Shown: positions 22,240-33,558 of the stretch, one piece after another
How the letters are laid out: each line of letters starts with the position of its first letter
How positions within the stretch are numbered: position 1 is the first letter of the stretch
Source: Rhyzopertha dominica
Taxonomy: Eukaryota > Arthropoda > Insecta > Coleoptera > Bostrichidae
Length of the DNA stretch: 64,000 nucleotides
Direction: 5' to 3'
Assembly: GCA_025024175.1 (NCBI GenBank)
Contig: QCXZ01000138.1
Coordinates: 45,231,092-45,295,091 of the forward strand
Notes under the pieces: generated by a model
Database searches by the model: none
Told to the model about the DNA's origin: nothing
The model's input: the letters and a program-made list of their open reading frames with translations, nothing else
Position numbers and translations under genes: made by a program

Positions 22240-22560
22240 ACTACCTATAACAGCGCTCTATTTCTTCCAACTCTGTGGTCCCCGCAGCTTCACGCCACAT
22301 CACAATGACTGACAAGAATCGAGATTTATTGCCCGTTTACTTTACTAATAATTCATTTTTGGGAAAGAACTTTTGACGCAAATAGAACAAAGGATCTCAT
22401 TTCGTTCCCCCGTCCCCTCCCTTTGGAAGGTATAAATTTTTACGGTGCGTAACCGGGGTTCGAAGGCTGTTCCATCTGTTGGAACGCATCTTTGCAAAAG
22501 TGATCAAGCTAGAAAAGGGCGGGATGCTGGAATTCTGCGAAAAATATCGGGCTACACTTG
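22240..22560. promoter_or_regulatory. GC-richer island, weak candidate regulatory element
   Basis: Moderate rise in GC/CpG without coding or repeat signature. Contrast with the flanks is less marked than in other islands. Confidence 0.25.
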
Positions 22561-23559
22561 AAAACTTTGATATTTATCGCGGCACTGTATTTTATTTCAA
22601 GCATATCGTCTTATGTTGTAATACGTTTAGATAAGAAGTAAGCTTAAAGTAAATGACATCAACTTTTGTTATTTATATATGTCAGTAGTGTTTCTTCATA
22701 TAAAAGGTAATTAACGCCCCACCCCAAGTACAGCGGTAACCCAATCATTTAACCTGTTACTCGAGATCCAATAACAATCCAGTAGGATTTCAGTAAAAAC
22801 TGGTGAAGTGAGATCTTATATCTGCTGGCATTCGCTGAATTTTAAAGCAACAAAATGAAGCTTCGAAAGCGATAGCAACAGTAATGGTTCTTGTAGTTCT
22901 GAATCTCAAAGAAAATGACTACGACCGGTGTTTGATCGTGTCTAGTTCAAAAGAAGGATAAATCTTAACTATTTTTTGAATTACTATTTAGCCATTCATT
23001 TCGCGACTTCAGACATAATGCGAACTTTAGGCATATTTTAGAAAATTCTATACTGATTGACAAACCTTTGCCAGACATTCTTAGCGCGCATAATTGTGTC
23101 ACAATATAAATGTCCAGCGATTTTTCAAAGCGTTTATTTCTAACCATAATTGACGTCAGCTGTTACAGACTGCTGGGGTTATTTCTCAACAGTTTTCAAC
23201 AAGTTTGCTGGCATTCAGCACAATTATGAAACTAGACACGCTATTTTGTGGTACGTGTGTGGTCAGTAAAGTATTTTTCCGAATTAGAGTTCTGATATGA
23301 TAACTGCTATTATCTGATTCACCATGAAAAAGGCTTTAACTATAAACAGTTACGATTTTTCAAATCCGTTCATTGCGATCTTCTAATGTACACAGCTAAG
23401 GTTTTTATATATTTGAATCTTTTACAACACCACTTACACTTATAAATTCCATTCTTGCTTGTCACAAATGCTCGACAAAAAAACACACTGCTCCAATTTG
23501 GCAACAGCTTCGGGCTAAGTGTCAAGTTAGCTTAGGTTAGTTACTTTTATTCATTATTA
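22561..23559. other. AT-rich DNA, nothing assignable
   Basis: No supported feature. Confidence 0.4.
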
Positions 23560-23780
23560 GGACATTAGGACCGGGGATTCCCACCAACGTGCGCTTCCTC
23601 GTATAATAAGATCATCGATAGCGCGTGTGCTCGAAACAGACTGCCGAAAGCTAGACCGGTTACTCTAACGATGATACCGATGGGCGAGATCGGTACGTTT
23701 ATGGCTTTGTTAGTAGCTGAATATTAGTTCGAAATCGGTTGAATTTGGTGATTTGATCAATAAAAAAAGGTCCTTTGAAT
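23560..23780. promoter_or_regulatory. GC-richer island with an NF-kB/Dorsal-type site
   Basis: CpG-rich block carrying GGGGATTCCC at 23573-23582, a perfect 10-base NF-kB/Rel consensus, followed by ATCATCGATAG and GACCGGTTAC. Rel/Dorsal binding is a possibility; a single site can occur by chance. Confidence 0.35.
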
Positions 23781-24329
23781 TACCTTGCCGTAAAGGGCTA
23801 CAAATAAAGGCCTTTAACAATATCTATGGGGTACCCCATGATTCTATTTTAGGCCCTATAGTTAATCTTCATTCTAACGCATACATTTTTATACTAAAAG
23901 CTACTCTACTTGTAAAATAAACATTTGCAGTCTTTGCATGCTATTCTCTCAGAGAGCGAGAACAGAGAGAAGAGTTTTCTTACCGAATGATGTCATCCTT
24001 TGTGTACAGAACGTGTATATGCATAAGTACAGTTGTAACTTACCTGAAAAAGAAAGCGAGGATTAGTTTTTTTACTGACAAATGTACGAGTTAAAAATTA
24101 AAAATAGTGAACGACTGTTCCACACATTTCCTAGTATATTTCTTATCCCACTTAATCAGATCTTATTATAGACTCCTGCGGACAAGTAAATGGCATATCC
24201 TTGTACAACCTCGGCTCATTAAAAATTATGATGTATAAACGCCGTTTATTATTAATCTTGATTTATTGCGCTGTAAATCAAATCGATGTAGGCAGCTTAT
24301 ATAAAAATAATTTAAATTTCGACCTAAAA
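23781..24329. other. AT-rich DNA, nothing assignable
   Basis: A short purine run (GAGAGCGAGAACAGAGAGAA, 23955) is the only feature. Confidence 0.4.
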
Positions 24330-24760
24330 CCACGTTTTCATGTTCTGGTTCCTGGTTGTTTAATGTTTCTTGAAGTGAATCCTGATATCGGCCGTATTTA
24401 TTTCCATGCTTGTAGTCATCCCCCTTTCCCGGCTATTCCCGATATCAGTTTTCGATTGTCATCTGCTTCCTTCGCCACCCCAACGTGCCGAAAAGTGTAA
24501 GGACCGTCTCGCTCCGTCTTTTTGAGTGTCCGCACCGCTATAAAAACATTTTATTACTCAATAATGGCGAGTCGTCTGCGCTCGTGATATCCCCAAATGA
24601 CAGGGTAGGCGCAGCATTTTCAGCGCCGTGCGGGAATTTAATTCTGTGGAAGGTAACGTATGATTTACAAAATTGGGCACTGGCGGATCTGCAAAAGGAC
24701 AAGAGTAGTGGGGGATTTGTAAAAAGTCGATTCTCATATGTTTCTGAAGCTACGTAATAA
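24330..24760. promoter_or_regulatory. GC-richer island, candidate cis-regulatory element
   Basis: Two GC-rich sub-blocks separated by AACATTTTATTACTCAATAA (about 24545), an AbdB/Cdx-like TTTATTA string. The open frames crossing it (24201-24500, 24485-24757) overlap in different phases and resemble nothing known. Confidence 0.35.
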
Positions 24761-25369
24761 AATAATAGTTACACGATGTATAAAGCAGCATTTTAACGTC
24801 ATATGATATTATTTAATATANTAAACCGGGTTAGTCAAAAGTCNGACATACTTCCGTAAATATGAACTTTATAGCACATTCATTCATTTCATTCGTTAGC
24901 CTACTTGTTGAGGATTTCTTTGATAGGTATGACTTGGTGTTTATTTTATATGGTATGCACTGNAGGTGCCAATGCCGGTTTTTATGCATTTGATGATAAT
25001 TCTACACCATAACCGTACAGTAACCAATAGTTATTTCCTTTTTTGATCCCAGTTTGAGACAGTGAAATGGGCGATTTGGCAATCCCGAAAATAGCAATTC
25101 ACTTTAGGAATCAGACAACGGGAGTGTGCCATCTAGACAATAAACCTTTGTCATTGACCCTGAAGTTTAGTCTAGATGGGGGGTCGTGAACCTGACCTGT
25201 CACCGGTCATTTCAAATCTTAGATTTTATGGTGTGGCGCCACATACCATCTAAGAAACGAGGAATCAAATTCGAGAAGAAATTAATTGAATGCCTCGTCC
25301 AGTAATGCAAGATGTGATGTCTAATTTCGGTAAAAGACATAATGTCTATAGAGGATGTCATTTTCAAAT
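24761..25369. other. AT-rich DNA, possibly 5' part of the next transposon
   Basis: No motif is clear; the DNA-binding part of the relic at 25370 may begin here. Confidence 0.35.
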
Positions 25370-26240
25370 AATGAACATGCCTGAGCAAGATATGTAAGAT
25401 GCTTAGAAACTTTCCTCACAGATTTCAAGCATTGTAGATTCGCCGTTTTTCTTTTACATCGCTGTGAATGAATTTGTGTCGCCAGTGACGGCTTCAAAAC
25501 GGCTCGTTCCACTAAGTTTAAAGCTTATGTGTAACTCATCTACGTAAAGCATGCAACTTGTTTTGGACAATGATATTAGTCGATCGTCGCATTATGCGAA
25601 CAAATTACAAATCCTATAAGGCACACCCTAATATAATCGATGAGATTCCAAACTTTGCAAACAACACATTATTTTATGACGAGCCGTTTTTGGCTGAATG
25701 GATTTGTAAACAGATACAACTATTGCTACTATTCCAGTGAAAATCCTCACTGGATGATGTAACAGCATATACGGTATCGTTAGAAAATACCTACATGTTT
25801 GGGCTGGTACTGTTGAGTAACACATTATAGGTCCACACTTCATTATTGGAAATATAACAGCATATATTTACCTGAACCTATTGTGCGATTATATTGTACA
25901 TTTATTTCCCGATGAAGATCGACAAGGAATGCCAAACGACAGTGTCTGATTTCAAAAAGATGGCGCTTCGCCTTATTTTGGAGTTAATGTTCGCCTATGT
26001 CCGGAAAACATATTCCCAGGTCGGTGGATAGGCTGATGGGAAATAACGAATGCCTTGATAGGTCAAGTCCACTGGATTTCTTCCAATGGGTTTGCCTAAA
26101 TACCGATCGAAATTTAAATTTAGAAGGCCATGCAATATTTTCGCAAGATCAATATTNTTACTAGAACCTTTTNTATCGTTCTGCTAAACCCACCTAATTT
26201 ATTCTTCTACTAAACTTGCAGTAGAAGAAGGAATGGACCA
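25370..26240 (+). pseudogene. Relic of a mariner-related (DDE_3-like) transposase
   Basis: Plus-strand pieces in shifting frames match the same family as 4540-5070. SRFWLNGFVNRYNYCYYSSE followed by NPHW (about 25680-25755) is the first catalytic block, where the usual SDEAHF has become MTSRF. HIIGPHFIIGNITAYIYLNL (about 25822-25882) is the middle block. FQKDGASPYFG followed by FPGRWIG (about 25950-26030) is the second aspartate block, and SSPLDFFQWVCLN (about 26064-26100) corresponds to the third. Stops and frame changes are frequent and it is inactive. Confidence 0.75.
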
Positions 26241-26509
26241 AACGTGGAATACTGTGTCTCTCCAATTTGTAATGGATTATCCCAGTTACCGAACCATTAA
26301 TAAACATTACTCTATTTGTACCCAAAATCTTACTAGTTATTCATTTAGTAAATTAAGTTGTTTGTTATAATCGATGTTGTCGACNTGTGAATATAGTATT
26401 AATTGTGGAATATGGGCATAATGGTCAGCATTATCCAGAGGACTTCAAAAATGTAAACTTATATCAAGTTACTATCATATACACGCGTTAGACAACAATT
26501 TCATGAAAA

Positions 26510-26790
26510 GATGAAACAACATCGGCGTACGTGGACGCAGGGTCATCCGAAGCTTGGGGGGGGGGGGTTATAATCCAATACACGGTGCACTACGCGCTCC
26601 CCTGCGTCTAATGAAGCGTCCGCCATCATCCCACGGCAAATATACTGCATATTGAGGTATTAACATTTATCGGACCGCAGACCATAAAGTTCCTGAGATC
26701 CAGACGGTTCGGGAGGGGATAGATAGGAAGGACGTCGCACCCTCGGGAGTTTGGAGATTTGGAAAGGGCATGCGAAATGAATTTTGGGAT
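26510..26790. promoter_or_regulatory. GC-richer island with a poly-G run
   Basis: CpG-rich sequence containing a G13-like run at about 26556-26568 and a second GC-rich patch at 26690-26770. No coding signature. The homopolymer length may be an assembly estimate. Confidence 0.3.
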
Positions 26791-27379
26791 AGCAGTAGAG
26801 TAGGTGGCGTTTGGTATTTGATGTGATCGATTTATTATGCTTGCACACTACGAGTTTCATGAATTAATCTAAAATCCGATGGTTTAAAGTTATTTGTGCG
26901 TAGAACTATAGAAGAGCAGCGCTATATTTTTACAGCTTAGGCAGAAAAGCAAAAATATGCTTTGGACTAGACAATAATGTATATAACTAAAAGTAAAACA
27001 GAGCGAGGAAGTATGAATCAGCTGCAGTTTGTCCAGAGGGGAGCTGAAAATTGAATGCCAAGAAATGGGCTACTTAATTTTAAAACAGTCACGTATAAAG
27101 AAACTTAAAAAGTGGCTTATCATCCTTCTCTCAAATAAACCTAAGACACTGTTCCTGATTCCAAATGTATTGAGTGAAGTTAATTCAATATTTTAACTGA
27201 AGTATATGAAAGCCACACCGACATAAATAAAAGATTTACTCTTTACAAAGTATCGAAACGACATAACTTGCCAAAATTCTTTGGCAAACAGAGCCACCAG
27301 CCCCAGTGTGATCCGCATTCGTTCTATCATCGCGATTATCCTCGTTATTATTTTAGTGAATGCAGCCCGTCCTAAACAG
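26791..27379. other. AT-rich DNA, nothing assignable
   Basis: No supported feature. Confidence 0.4.
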
Positions 27380-27680
27380 ATTACCATAATACGAGGGGAC
27401 CCGAGTGCCCGGGGCCGGATCGTACGCTTTTAATATAAAAACCTGACATAATGAGTTGATCAGGTTCTGAATTTATTTATCTGCTTATTAACAGGTTTTT
27501 TACCTGGTACTTAGCAACCGGTCGGACGTTGAAAGCGAAGCTCTTGGGGTCTCTCCTGTCGTACACATGCTGACACAATGCAGTTGTTAAACAGATATTA
27601 TGCGGTCGTGTAGCTTGGCAGTCGAAGGGGATCGTAAAGGAGGAGTTTCCAGCTTACGCAAGTCCATTACCGTTTAGAAG
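27380..27680. promoter_or_regulatory. Candidate regulatory island with paired CAGGT boxes
   Basis: The island contains two inverted pairs of CAGGT-type boxes. ACCTGA (27441-27446) faces TCAGGT (27460-27465), and CAGGT (27492-27496) faces ACCTG (27502-27506) across a T5 spacer. CAGGT is the core bound by Snail/Scratch/ZEB zinc fingers. GAATTTATTTATC between the pairs offers forkhead/AbdB-like cores. Function is inferred. Confidence 0.4.
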
Positions 27681-27893
27681 AGGACGCACTGATTTGTTTG
27701 ATTTTTTTTTGTAAAAGTATCGAACAAAGTTTTAACCATCTACAATTAGAAGTTTTCTTCCAAATTTGACTGTTTGAAATTTACGGAAAATAAACCAGTG
27801 CGAGCTCTAATAATACTTTGTTTTGACTAATCCACCAAGGAGTTCACCTGGATCTATAAACGAAGTACATTATTGTTCACTTAATGACTAATT

Positions 27894-28209
27894 AATGTAT
27901 ATTGATATACTAATATGTGATTTTGTGCGTGCATCTGACTAATTTGATGAAAAATATTTTTGCTCTCACCGGGTTCGAAACCGGGTCTCCTGGTTTACGC
28001 CCAGACGCGCTAACCGCTGCGCGATGAGAGACACTGGCAGAAATCCACGGTGGGAGCATATGTTACTGAACACGATTACTAGGCTATGTGTACTGCCATC
28101 TAATAACTTGTGATCGAAAGTATAAACACATTTTAATCCCAGTATTTGGTTATTATTTGAAATAGATGTCGTGTCAGTATAATGTATTGATATATTAATA
28201 TGTGATTTT
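27894..28209. repeat. Segment bounded by about 30-bp direct repeats
   Basis: The left copy 27894-27924 (TTGATATACTAATATGTGAT within it) and right copy 28181-28209 (TTGATATATTAATATGTGAT) differ by one substitution and a two-base indel. They enclose about 256 bases that include a tRNA-like unit. This could be a retroposed unit with a long target duplication or an older local duplication. Confidence 0.55.
27961..28030 (-). repeat. tRNA-like sequence, probable tRNA-derived SINE head
   Basis: On the minus strand CTCTCAT...GTGAGAG pairs as a seven-base acceptor-like stem with one G-T pair. GCGCAGCGGTTAGCGCG resembles a D arm and A box. TCTGG/CCAGG forms an anticodon-like stem. GTTTCGAACCC is a near B box. 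The anticodon loop GCGTAAA lacks the universal T at position 33 and the T stem has a mismatch, so a functional tRNA is unlikely. A SINE head or tRNA pseudogene fits better. Confidence 0.6.
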
Positions 28210-28549
28210 ATAAACAAAAAATCACATGTTAATTAATGTTCATTTCTATATCTACATCTTACTCGTAACCCAGTTGTTTCAACCATAAGAATGTCTAAGC
28301 GAGATTACTTGAATTGTTTCAGAAATGAATTAACCAACCCTCACATAAAACTTGGAATCCTTTAAAGACTAAACTATTTTCTAAGTATTCGGTTCCTGGA
28401 AAATTGACTGACTAAATTTACAACTATTTCTGTTCATCTTTCCAATACGTTAGTGACTTAAGTCTCCGTGGAAAAAATTATAATACTTTACTTTCAATAA
28501 CATCTAAAGCACCTAGTGAGGATAACATGACTAACTATGTTCAAATATT

Positions 28550-29390
28550 ATAGTTCCCACGTCCAGGTTTTTATTGAAGATATAATAAATTGCAGGATTG
28601 AGAAGTCTGATTTCCCACTTGCCTGGAAAATTACCACAGGATTACCATTGCCTAAAAAATTGAACAAACATAGCTGGTAGTCAGTGTGGCTTTATAACAT
28701 GCTTTTCCAACTGATAAAGCCCTAGCTTCAGTTTGGTTTCATTAGACTTGTCAAAGGCATTTGACAATATTTAATATTTGAGTAATAGGTGTCAAAAAAC
28801 TTATTCCGATAACTGTCATTCTGGCAGTTCAGATATATTAAGTGGAGTCCCTCAAAGATCTATGTTAGGTCCATCCTTTTTACTATATGTACTACCGACA
28901 GTATTAAATCTAGGTAATTGTAAGATTCAAGCATATGCCCATAACACCTTCATGTACCACGGTTTTAGACATAACAGAATCAATTATGTGAATGTCTAAT
29001 ATTATCGCGTTTTCACTATTGTGTTACGTCGTATATTAATAATTCAAAGTTCAGCAATGGTTAATCGAAGAAAGTATTATTTAAGCTGTTTTGTTTTTAT
29101 AGGTACTTGCCATACCTTCTGTTAATGCTAATTTAAAGACTATACTAACGTATCACGGAGATATTCACTGCAGAATTACTCGTTTTGGGCACAGATATGT
29201 CGTGCCGTGTTTTGTAGAAACTTTGGTAACAATGCCTTGTCTGACAGGTTTAAATTGACTAATATATTTAATAAATAAATTAAAAGATTATACTTCTGTA
29301 TCCAAAATTCGATATCCTTGTCTTTTAAATCTTTGGATTCCTTTTGCACTAGTCCTTTCATCAATTTTTACCTTACAGGGATCATCTACT
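28550..29390 (+). pseudogene. LINE (Jockey-like) reverse-transcriptase relic
   Basis: Early frames give CRIEKSDFPLAWKITTGLPL followed by PKK, like the 'FPxxWKxAxVIPIPKK' block. Then comes LVKGI/LSKAFDN (about 28750), the first catalytic aspartate region. In the open stretch 28778-28999, LSGVPQRSMLGPSFLLYVL is the 'SGVPQGSxLGPxLF' block, and AYAHNTFMY replaces the catalytic YADDT. About 29200-29385 reads CRNFGNNALSDRFKL and later SLSFKSLDSF, like the Jockey-clade C-terminal tail. Loss of both YADD aspartates and several shifts make it inactive. Confidence 0.7.
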
Positions 29391-29569
29391 TGCTAATGAA
29401 GCAATAATTTTATTAAATCAACTTTTTTGGCATCACTGTTAACATCTCTTGAATAAGGCTGTCCTATACAATACGTGTTCGCCCGTTTGCCCATCATTCT
29501 CGATTCAATCTTTAAAGATCACAGAATGTCATCATGCTGTAGAGCATAAATTTTACAAATATACGTTCA

Positions 29570-30110
29570 TCTAGTTTTGCTTTGTCCCTTTTGCGAAGTT
29601 GTTCGAACCGCCCGCTCCGGTAATTGATTTGCCATCTTTGATTTTCGTTCCATCTAAAATCTTTAAACGTACCGAACACTGGATAACGTTACCTGCCGTC
29701 ATTTCATCCAGGCTCGCCCCCCGAGCGTGAGTAGCAATATATCTGTTTGATGTGATTGCGCCGCTCATTGCTCCTGACACATCGAATATCAGAATAATGG
29801 AACAAGGAGAGATGTTATTAAAATGTTCAAAGACCGCTTGTTGTATCGAACTCTGATCCTGATGATGTGGACGTCAGTCGAACGGTGCACCACAAAGACT
29901 CAGCCCGCGGCCGTATCTGTTATTTTTGACCTGTCATTAGTAAATTGGGGTGGATTAGCGTTTCAGAGCATCTCTGGTGGGGCCTCCCGGCAGCTCCCGT
30001 ATCGCGCCGACTGCCTTTTGGACTGGCAAACGCACCCGCGTGCCTTTCGGCTCTTTGTTCGGTAACGTACCGTGGGCGGATTTGACAATTAAAATTTGAG
30101 CTCGTTTGGA
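29570..30110. promoter_or_regulatory. GC/CpG-rich island, candidate cis-regulatory element
   Basis: Long CpG-rich block without protein resemblance. It includes TTTTTGACCTGTCATTAG (about 29927) and GGGTGGATTAGCG (about 29950), a nuclear-receptor/CAGGT-like core next to K50-homeodomain GGATTA. Overlapping open frames on both strands appear to be consequences of GC content. Confidence 0.4.
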
Positions 30111-30239
30111 CAGCAAAAATGGTAAAAACGTACGACCTGCTCTGAACTATGCTATGATAGTCGTTAGAGGAATTGTAGAAAAAGAGTGGAAAATGACGGA
30201 AGACATTTGTGGGCTGTAGCTGTATATAGCGAGTATTTG

Positions 30240-31420
30240 AAACTTATTATTGCTTCTTGTATCCAAACTTCAGTCTTCCTCTTCCAGCCCCCTTCTCTCC
30301 CGTATCCACCTTAACATCTTTACTCCATTTTTTCGTGGCCATCCTCTTTTGGTTTCCATTACAATAACTTTAAGAGGTTTCGCCACCATTTCTTTATATG
30401 ATGTGTTCGTTTCTGTTTGGGCCCTTTAAAGTTATTATCTCCTCCAATACTTATTACATCAGGTTTCGCGATCCATACGCGATCACCGGTTCTATAATAG
30501 TTTTACAAATGTTCGTTTTAGTTTTATTGTTTAAATTCTGATTCCACAGATTTGGATGTAGTGTTTTAGCCATGCTTTTACTTTGTCAATCTTCTTCATT
30601 ATATCCTTTTCCGTTCCGTTTCCTAATTCAATGTATCCGTCTTTTCGCCAGATTTCCACATATTGTGCTTCATATTCATATTCAACTCTAGCATCCGATT
30701 TTTGTGCCCTTGTACTAATTTATTCAGCATATATTCTGCATAGAGAACAGTATATATAGCTCTGTTGTCTACTTGGACTCCCATCGAGTCACTATATGGG
30801 AGCCTAATAAATATAAATTTTAAATAAAGGCAAAGAGGCAACAACCTTGTTTAACACCTTTATGGTGTAGAAGGGACATGAGGTTTTGTTAGCCACCTTA
30901 TTTAAAACGGTTCTATTTTGTCTTTCCAGAGATTTTAGGGCATTCACATACGTCTGGCATATACCAATCCGTGCCATTGCTAACCAAAGCTTTTGAAGGG
31001 GAACTGAGCCAAACGCTTTCCGTAAGTTAATGCATGTGATATGTATTCCCTTTCTTTGGTTAATAGCCTTTCTGTTACGTGCCGCATTATAAATATGTTG
31101 TCAGAACTAATCACTCTGCTCTTCTCTTTCCACACACTCTCTAAATATGGTACAAAAATTTGTAAACTTTTGATGGATCATGGATCAATTCGATAAATAA
31201 ATCACTTGGTCGTGGAGATTTATTTTTTCGTTGCTCGTTAGTGTTCTTTAAACCATTCATGGTTTTCCAAGCTTCATTTTTCTTTTTTTTACCCCTTGTT
31301 TGACTACATACTTGTATTGGTTATACTGCTTAAAATTTTCTTCATCTTTTTTAGATAACAATATAGAATGCAATCTCTTCTTTTCCTCCACTAGTTGCAA
31401 GTTCCAATGCTGTGTTTGGG
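30240..31420 (-). pseudogene. LINE relic with reverse transcriptase and C-terminal tail
   Basis: The minus strand begins with a basic pre-RT region, FKQYNQYKYVVKQGVKKEK (about 31330). NLRKAFGSVPLQKLWLAMAR (about 31030) follows, where the normal AFDS aspartate is now G. Further on are KTSCPFYTIKVLNKVVASLP, the 'KQGCxLSP' region decayed, and MGVQVDNRAIYTVLYAEYML, where the catalytic YADD has become YAEY. Then TIIEPVIAYGS (about 30490) and KRGWPRKN (about 30345), the tail blocks. Frame changes are few compared with the other LINEs, but both catalytic aspartate positions are altered. It resembles RTE-like insect LINEs; clade not certain. Confidence 0.75.
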
Positions 31421-31439
31421 TATTTGTGACAATATTTGT

Positions 31440-32510
31440 TTTTACTTGATACAGGGAGCCAGCCTATCACTACAATCATCCTCCTTTAGCCAGCTTGGGA
31501 CTGGCAGTGACAGTTTTCGGGCTATTCGATCCACCCTCTGGCTATACCAGGCGGAGCCTAGCATTTTCTCAACAGAATTTCATTTTCCAGCCACTGTATT
31601 ACTTACTTCACTTCTAAATTCATCGGAACCGCAGACCAAGGAAACGGTTATCTGAAACCCAGCGTCTACCTGCGTTCAAGATGATCGAGGCTCCGCAGCT
31701 GTCCCAATAAAGGCCCAAATCGACCATTTAGCTGACAATTGAGTCATTCCAAGTCTGATGTTTCGGAATACATATATTGGTTCAAAAAGGAAACAGTTGC
31801 ACCTCGATATTACCAACCTTCAACGTGGAATTCGAATGCCTCGTTCGACTTGAAACGGGATCATGCAAAGGGAGAAATACTGGAGCTCATTCGGTCATTC
31901 TTTTTTGCTCCTTTTGGTGTGAGAATGTGTCCAAGGCCCCCGTCAGCAGCGGTTCTAATTTCAATGGCCGCCCGGTCGTAAATTTCACTTTGCATCGGTG
32001 GATTTGCCGGGAAAAGCTCACGCAGCTGTCGGTTATTTCACGGAATCAACGTCGCCGCAGCAACATCCGTCACTTTTTAACTCCGGCGGTCCATAAGTGC
32101 CACCGTTTGATAGCACGTGGCATATTTATGTTCGACAACTGGCGGGAATACACAGAATACGTATGTACCCGGACGTATGATAAATGCCACTGCATTGTGG
32201 CCACCCTTTCTGCAAAGAGGCCATCGACAATATCAATCTATAAATCAGTGTGCGACGGATAAATCTAGCGCGGGACATTCGCTGGGGACCCCAAATGGCA
32301 TCGGGCGGACTTTTTAAAAAGTTCCCCGAGCCTGATTGACGCCGCCGATGCATTATTTGACGCGACACGCTGCATTCGAGGTTGATTTGCAATAAATAAC
32401 GGGATTTGGCGGACCGTATTTCGGATTAGGGGGGCAGCCGTAGAAAAATTGACGCTGCAGTAACGATCGACGCCAATTTCTGTATTATCCCAAGGTCACG
32501 TTCCTCCTCT
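31440..32510. promoter_or_regulatory. Largest GC/CpG-rich island, candidate enhancer cluster
   Basis: More than 1 kb of GC-rich sequence, densest at 31900-32480. It includes ACTTTTTAAAAAGT, a 14-base palindrome (32309-32322), GATTTGCAATAAATAACGGG (about 32383) and CCATAAGTGCCACCG near 32092. Several overlapping open frames (for example 31777-32262) lack codon or family support and are interrupted in other phases. The left third (31440-31700) is less CpG-rich and could be separate. Confidence 0.45.
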
Positions 32511-33109
32511 ACAAACTTACTGTACGAGAAAAAGAAATTTTTACTACAAAAGACGGTTGGATTCTCTATGACGTGACCGTCTTCAAAAACGAATATGGCT
32601 GCGAATTAAGCAGCGGTAACTAACTTGGATCCAAAAGTTTTTTAAAGTCTTGGGTGAGATGATGAGATGATATGGAATATTCCAAAAACTTTCGATTTAC
32701 ATTCTACTGCTATCAATGCGATTTCAAATAAGAAATCCCTTTGGTATGTTAAACTGACCTTACTAAGGCAACCGACCCTCGTAATAGATGTCGTTAGAAG
32801 GAAAAGAACCTCAAATAATTTAGATTTAATTCTGTAAATTATAAGTCAAATTTGATTAGGTCATGTTTGGACGAAACAAACAACAAACGAAGTAAGTATA
32901 ACGATAAAAAATTGCAAGTAATCCATGCGATATTAGAAACTTAGTGTATTTGCAACTGTATGAGGAAACTTTCAATCAAAATTAGGTTATTCTTTTAAAT
33001 TCGCCCTGCCTGGGGTATGACAATTATAGCCTGTCCAACGAGTTACTTCTTTATTATTTATTATATCATCAGAATTTACTAATACGGACATACTCAAAAC
33101 CCATGCACT
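32511..33109. other. AT-rich DNA, nothing assignable
   Basis: May contain the body of the SINE-like unit that follows (read from the minus strand), but no boundary is clear. Confidence 0.35.
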
Positions 33110-33177
33110 GGGGAGATCCGAACCCGCAACCCCGGGGTCAGAGGCAGAACTGTACCCAATGGACCACCGAGACCGGC
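33110..33177 (-). repeat. tRNA-like SINE head
   Basis: The minus strand reads GGTGGTCCATTGGGTACAG (A-box-like) and, about 35 bases on, GCGGGTTCGGATCTC (B-box-like GGTTCGGATC). This is the spacing of an internal polymerase III promoter. It differs from the tRNA-like units at 27961 and 50605. A tRNA-derived SINE is likely; it is not a good tRNA. Confidence 0.5.
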
Positions 33178-33299
33178 AGAATCAGGTTATATCTCTATAC
33201 TGACACGGTCATAGATTAATTCTTTGTAATCTGATAACTGTTGCGTCCTACCGCCATCTTTTGAACATATATAGATAGAAATTAATTGCGGTAGGGGGA

Positions 33300-33504
33300 A
33301 GCATAAATGGCACTCTATAAATTCCTTATTAATAAACCAGCAGCTGTATCAGTAGATTCATCACAAACAGCTCTAGGTGCAAGTTCACCAAAAAAATACT
33401 CCTGCATTCTTCCAAGCTTCTTAAAACACCTACACCTATGCTATACTGATATAGAAAGATTTCACCACTCCGTTTATGATAAAAAAATCTTAATAATAGA
33501 CTGA
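33300..33504 (+). pseudogene. Gypsy-type retrotransposon pol fragment (RNase H region)
   Basis: The open stretch 33307-33504 reads NKPAAVSVDSSQTALGA, then TDIERFHHSVYDKKILIID. These match the 'xxPVxLSVDASxxGLGAVL' and 'QIExE...FHxYVYGKxxxIxTDH' blocks at the RT-RNase H junction of Ty3/Gypsy polyproteins. The segment between is shortened and no protease, RT or integrase is attached. It is followed by an LTR-like region at 33559. Confidence 0.65.
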
Positions 33505-33558
33505 AAACAGGCTGTAAATACTATCCATTAGGTAATGATCCTAGTAACAAATAGAGGC

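Noticed and set aside
27961..28030. Functional tRNA gene (GTA anticodon position)
   Set aside because: Position 33 is C instead of the invariant T and the T stem carries a mismatch. A SINE head or pseudogene fits better.
31777..32262. 161-codon plus-strand open frame
   Set aside because: Overlaps other frames on both strands in a CpG-rich island. No recognisable domain and no codon preference separates it from them.
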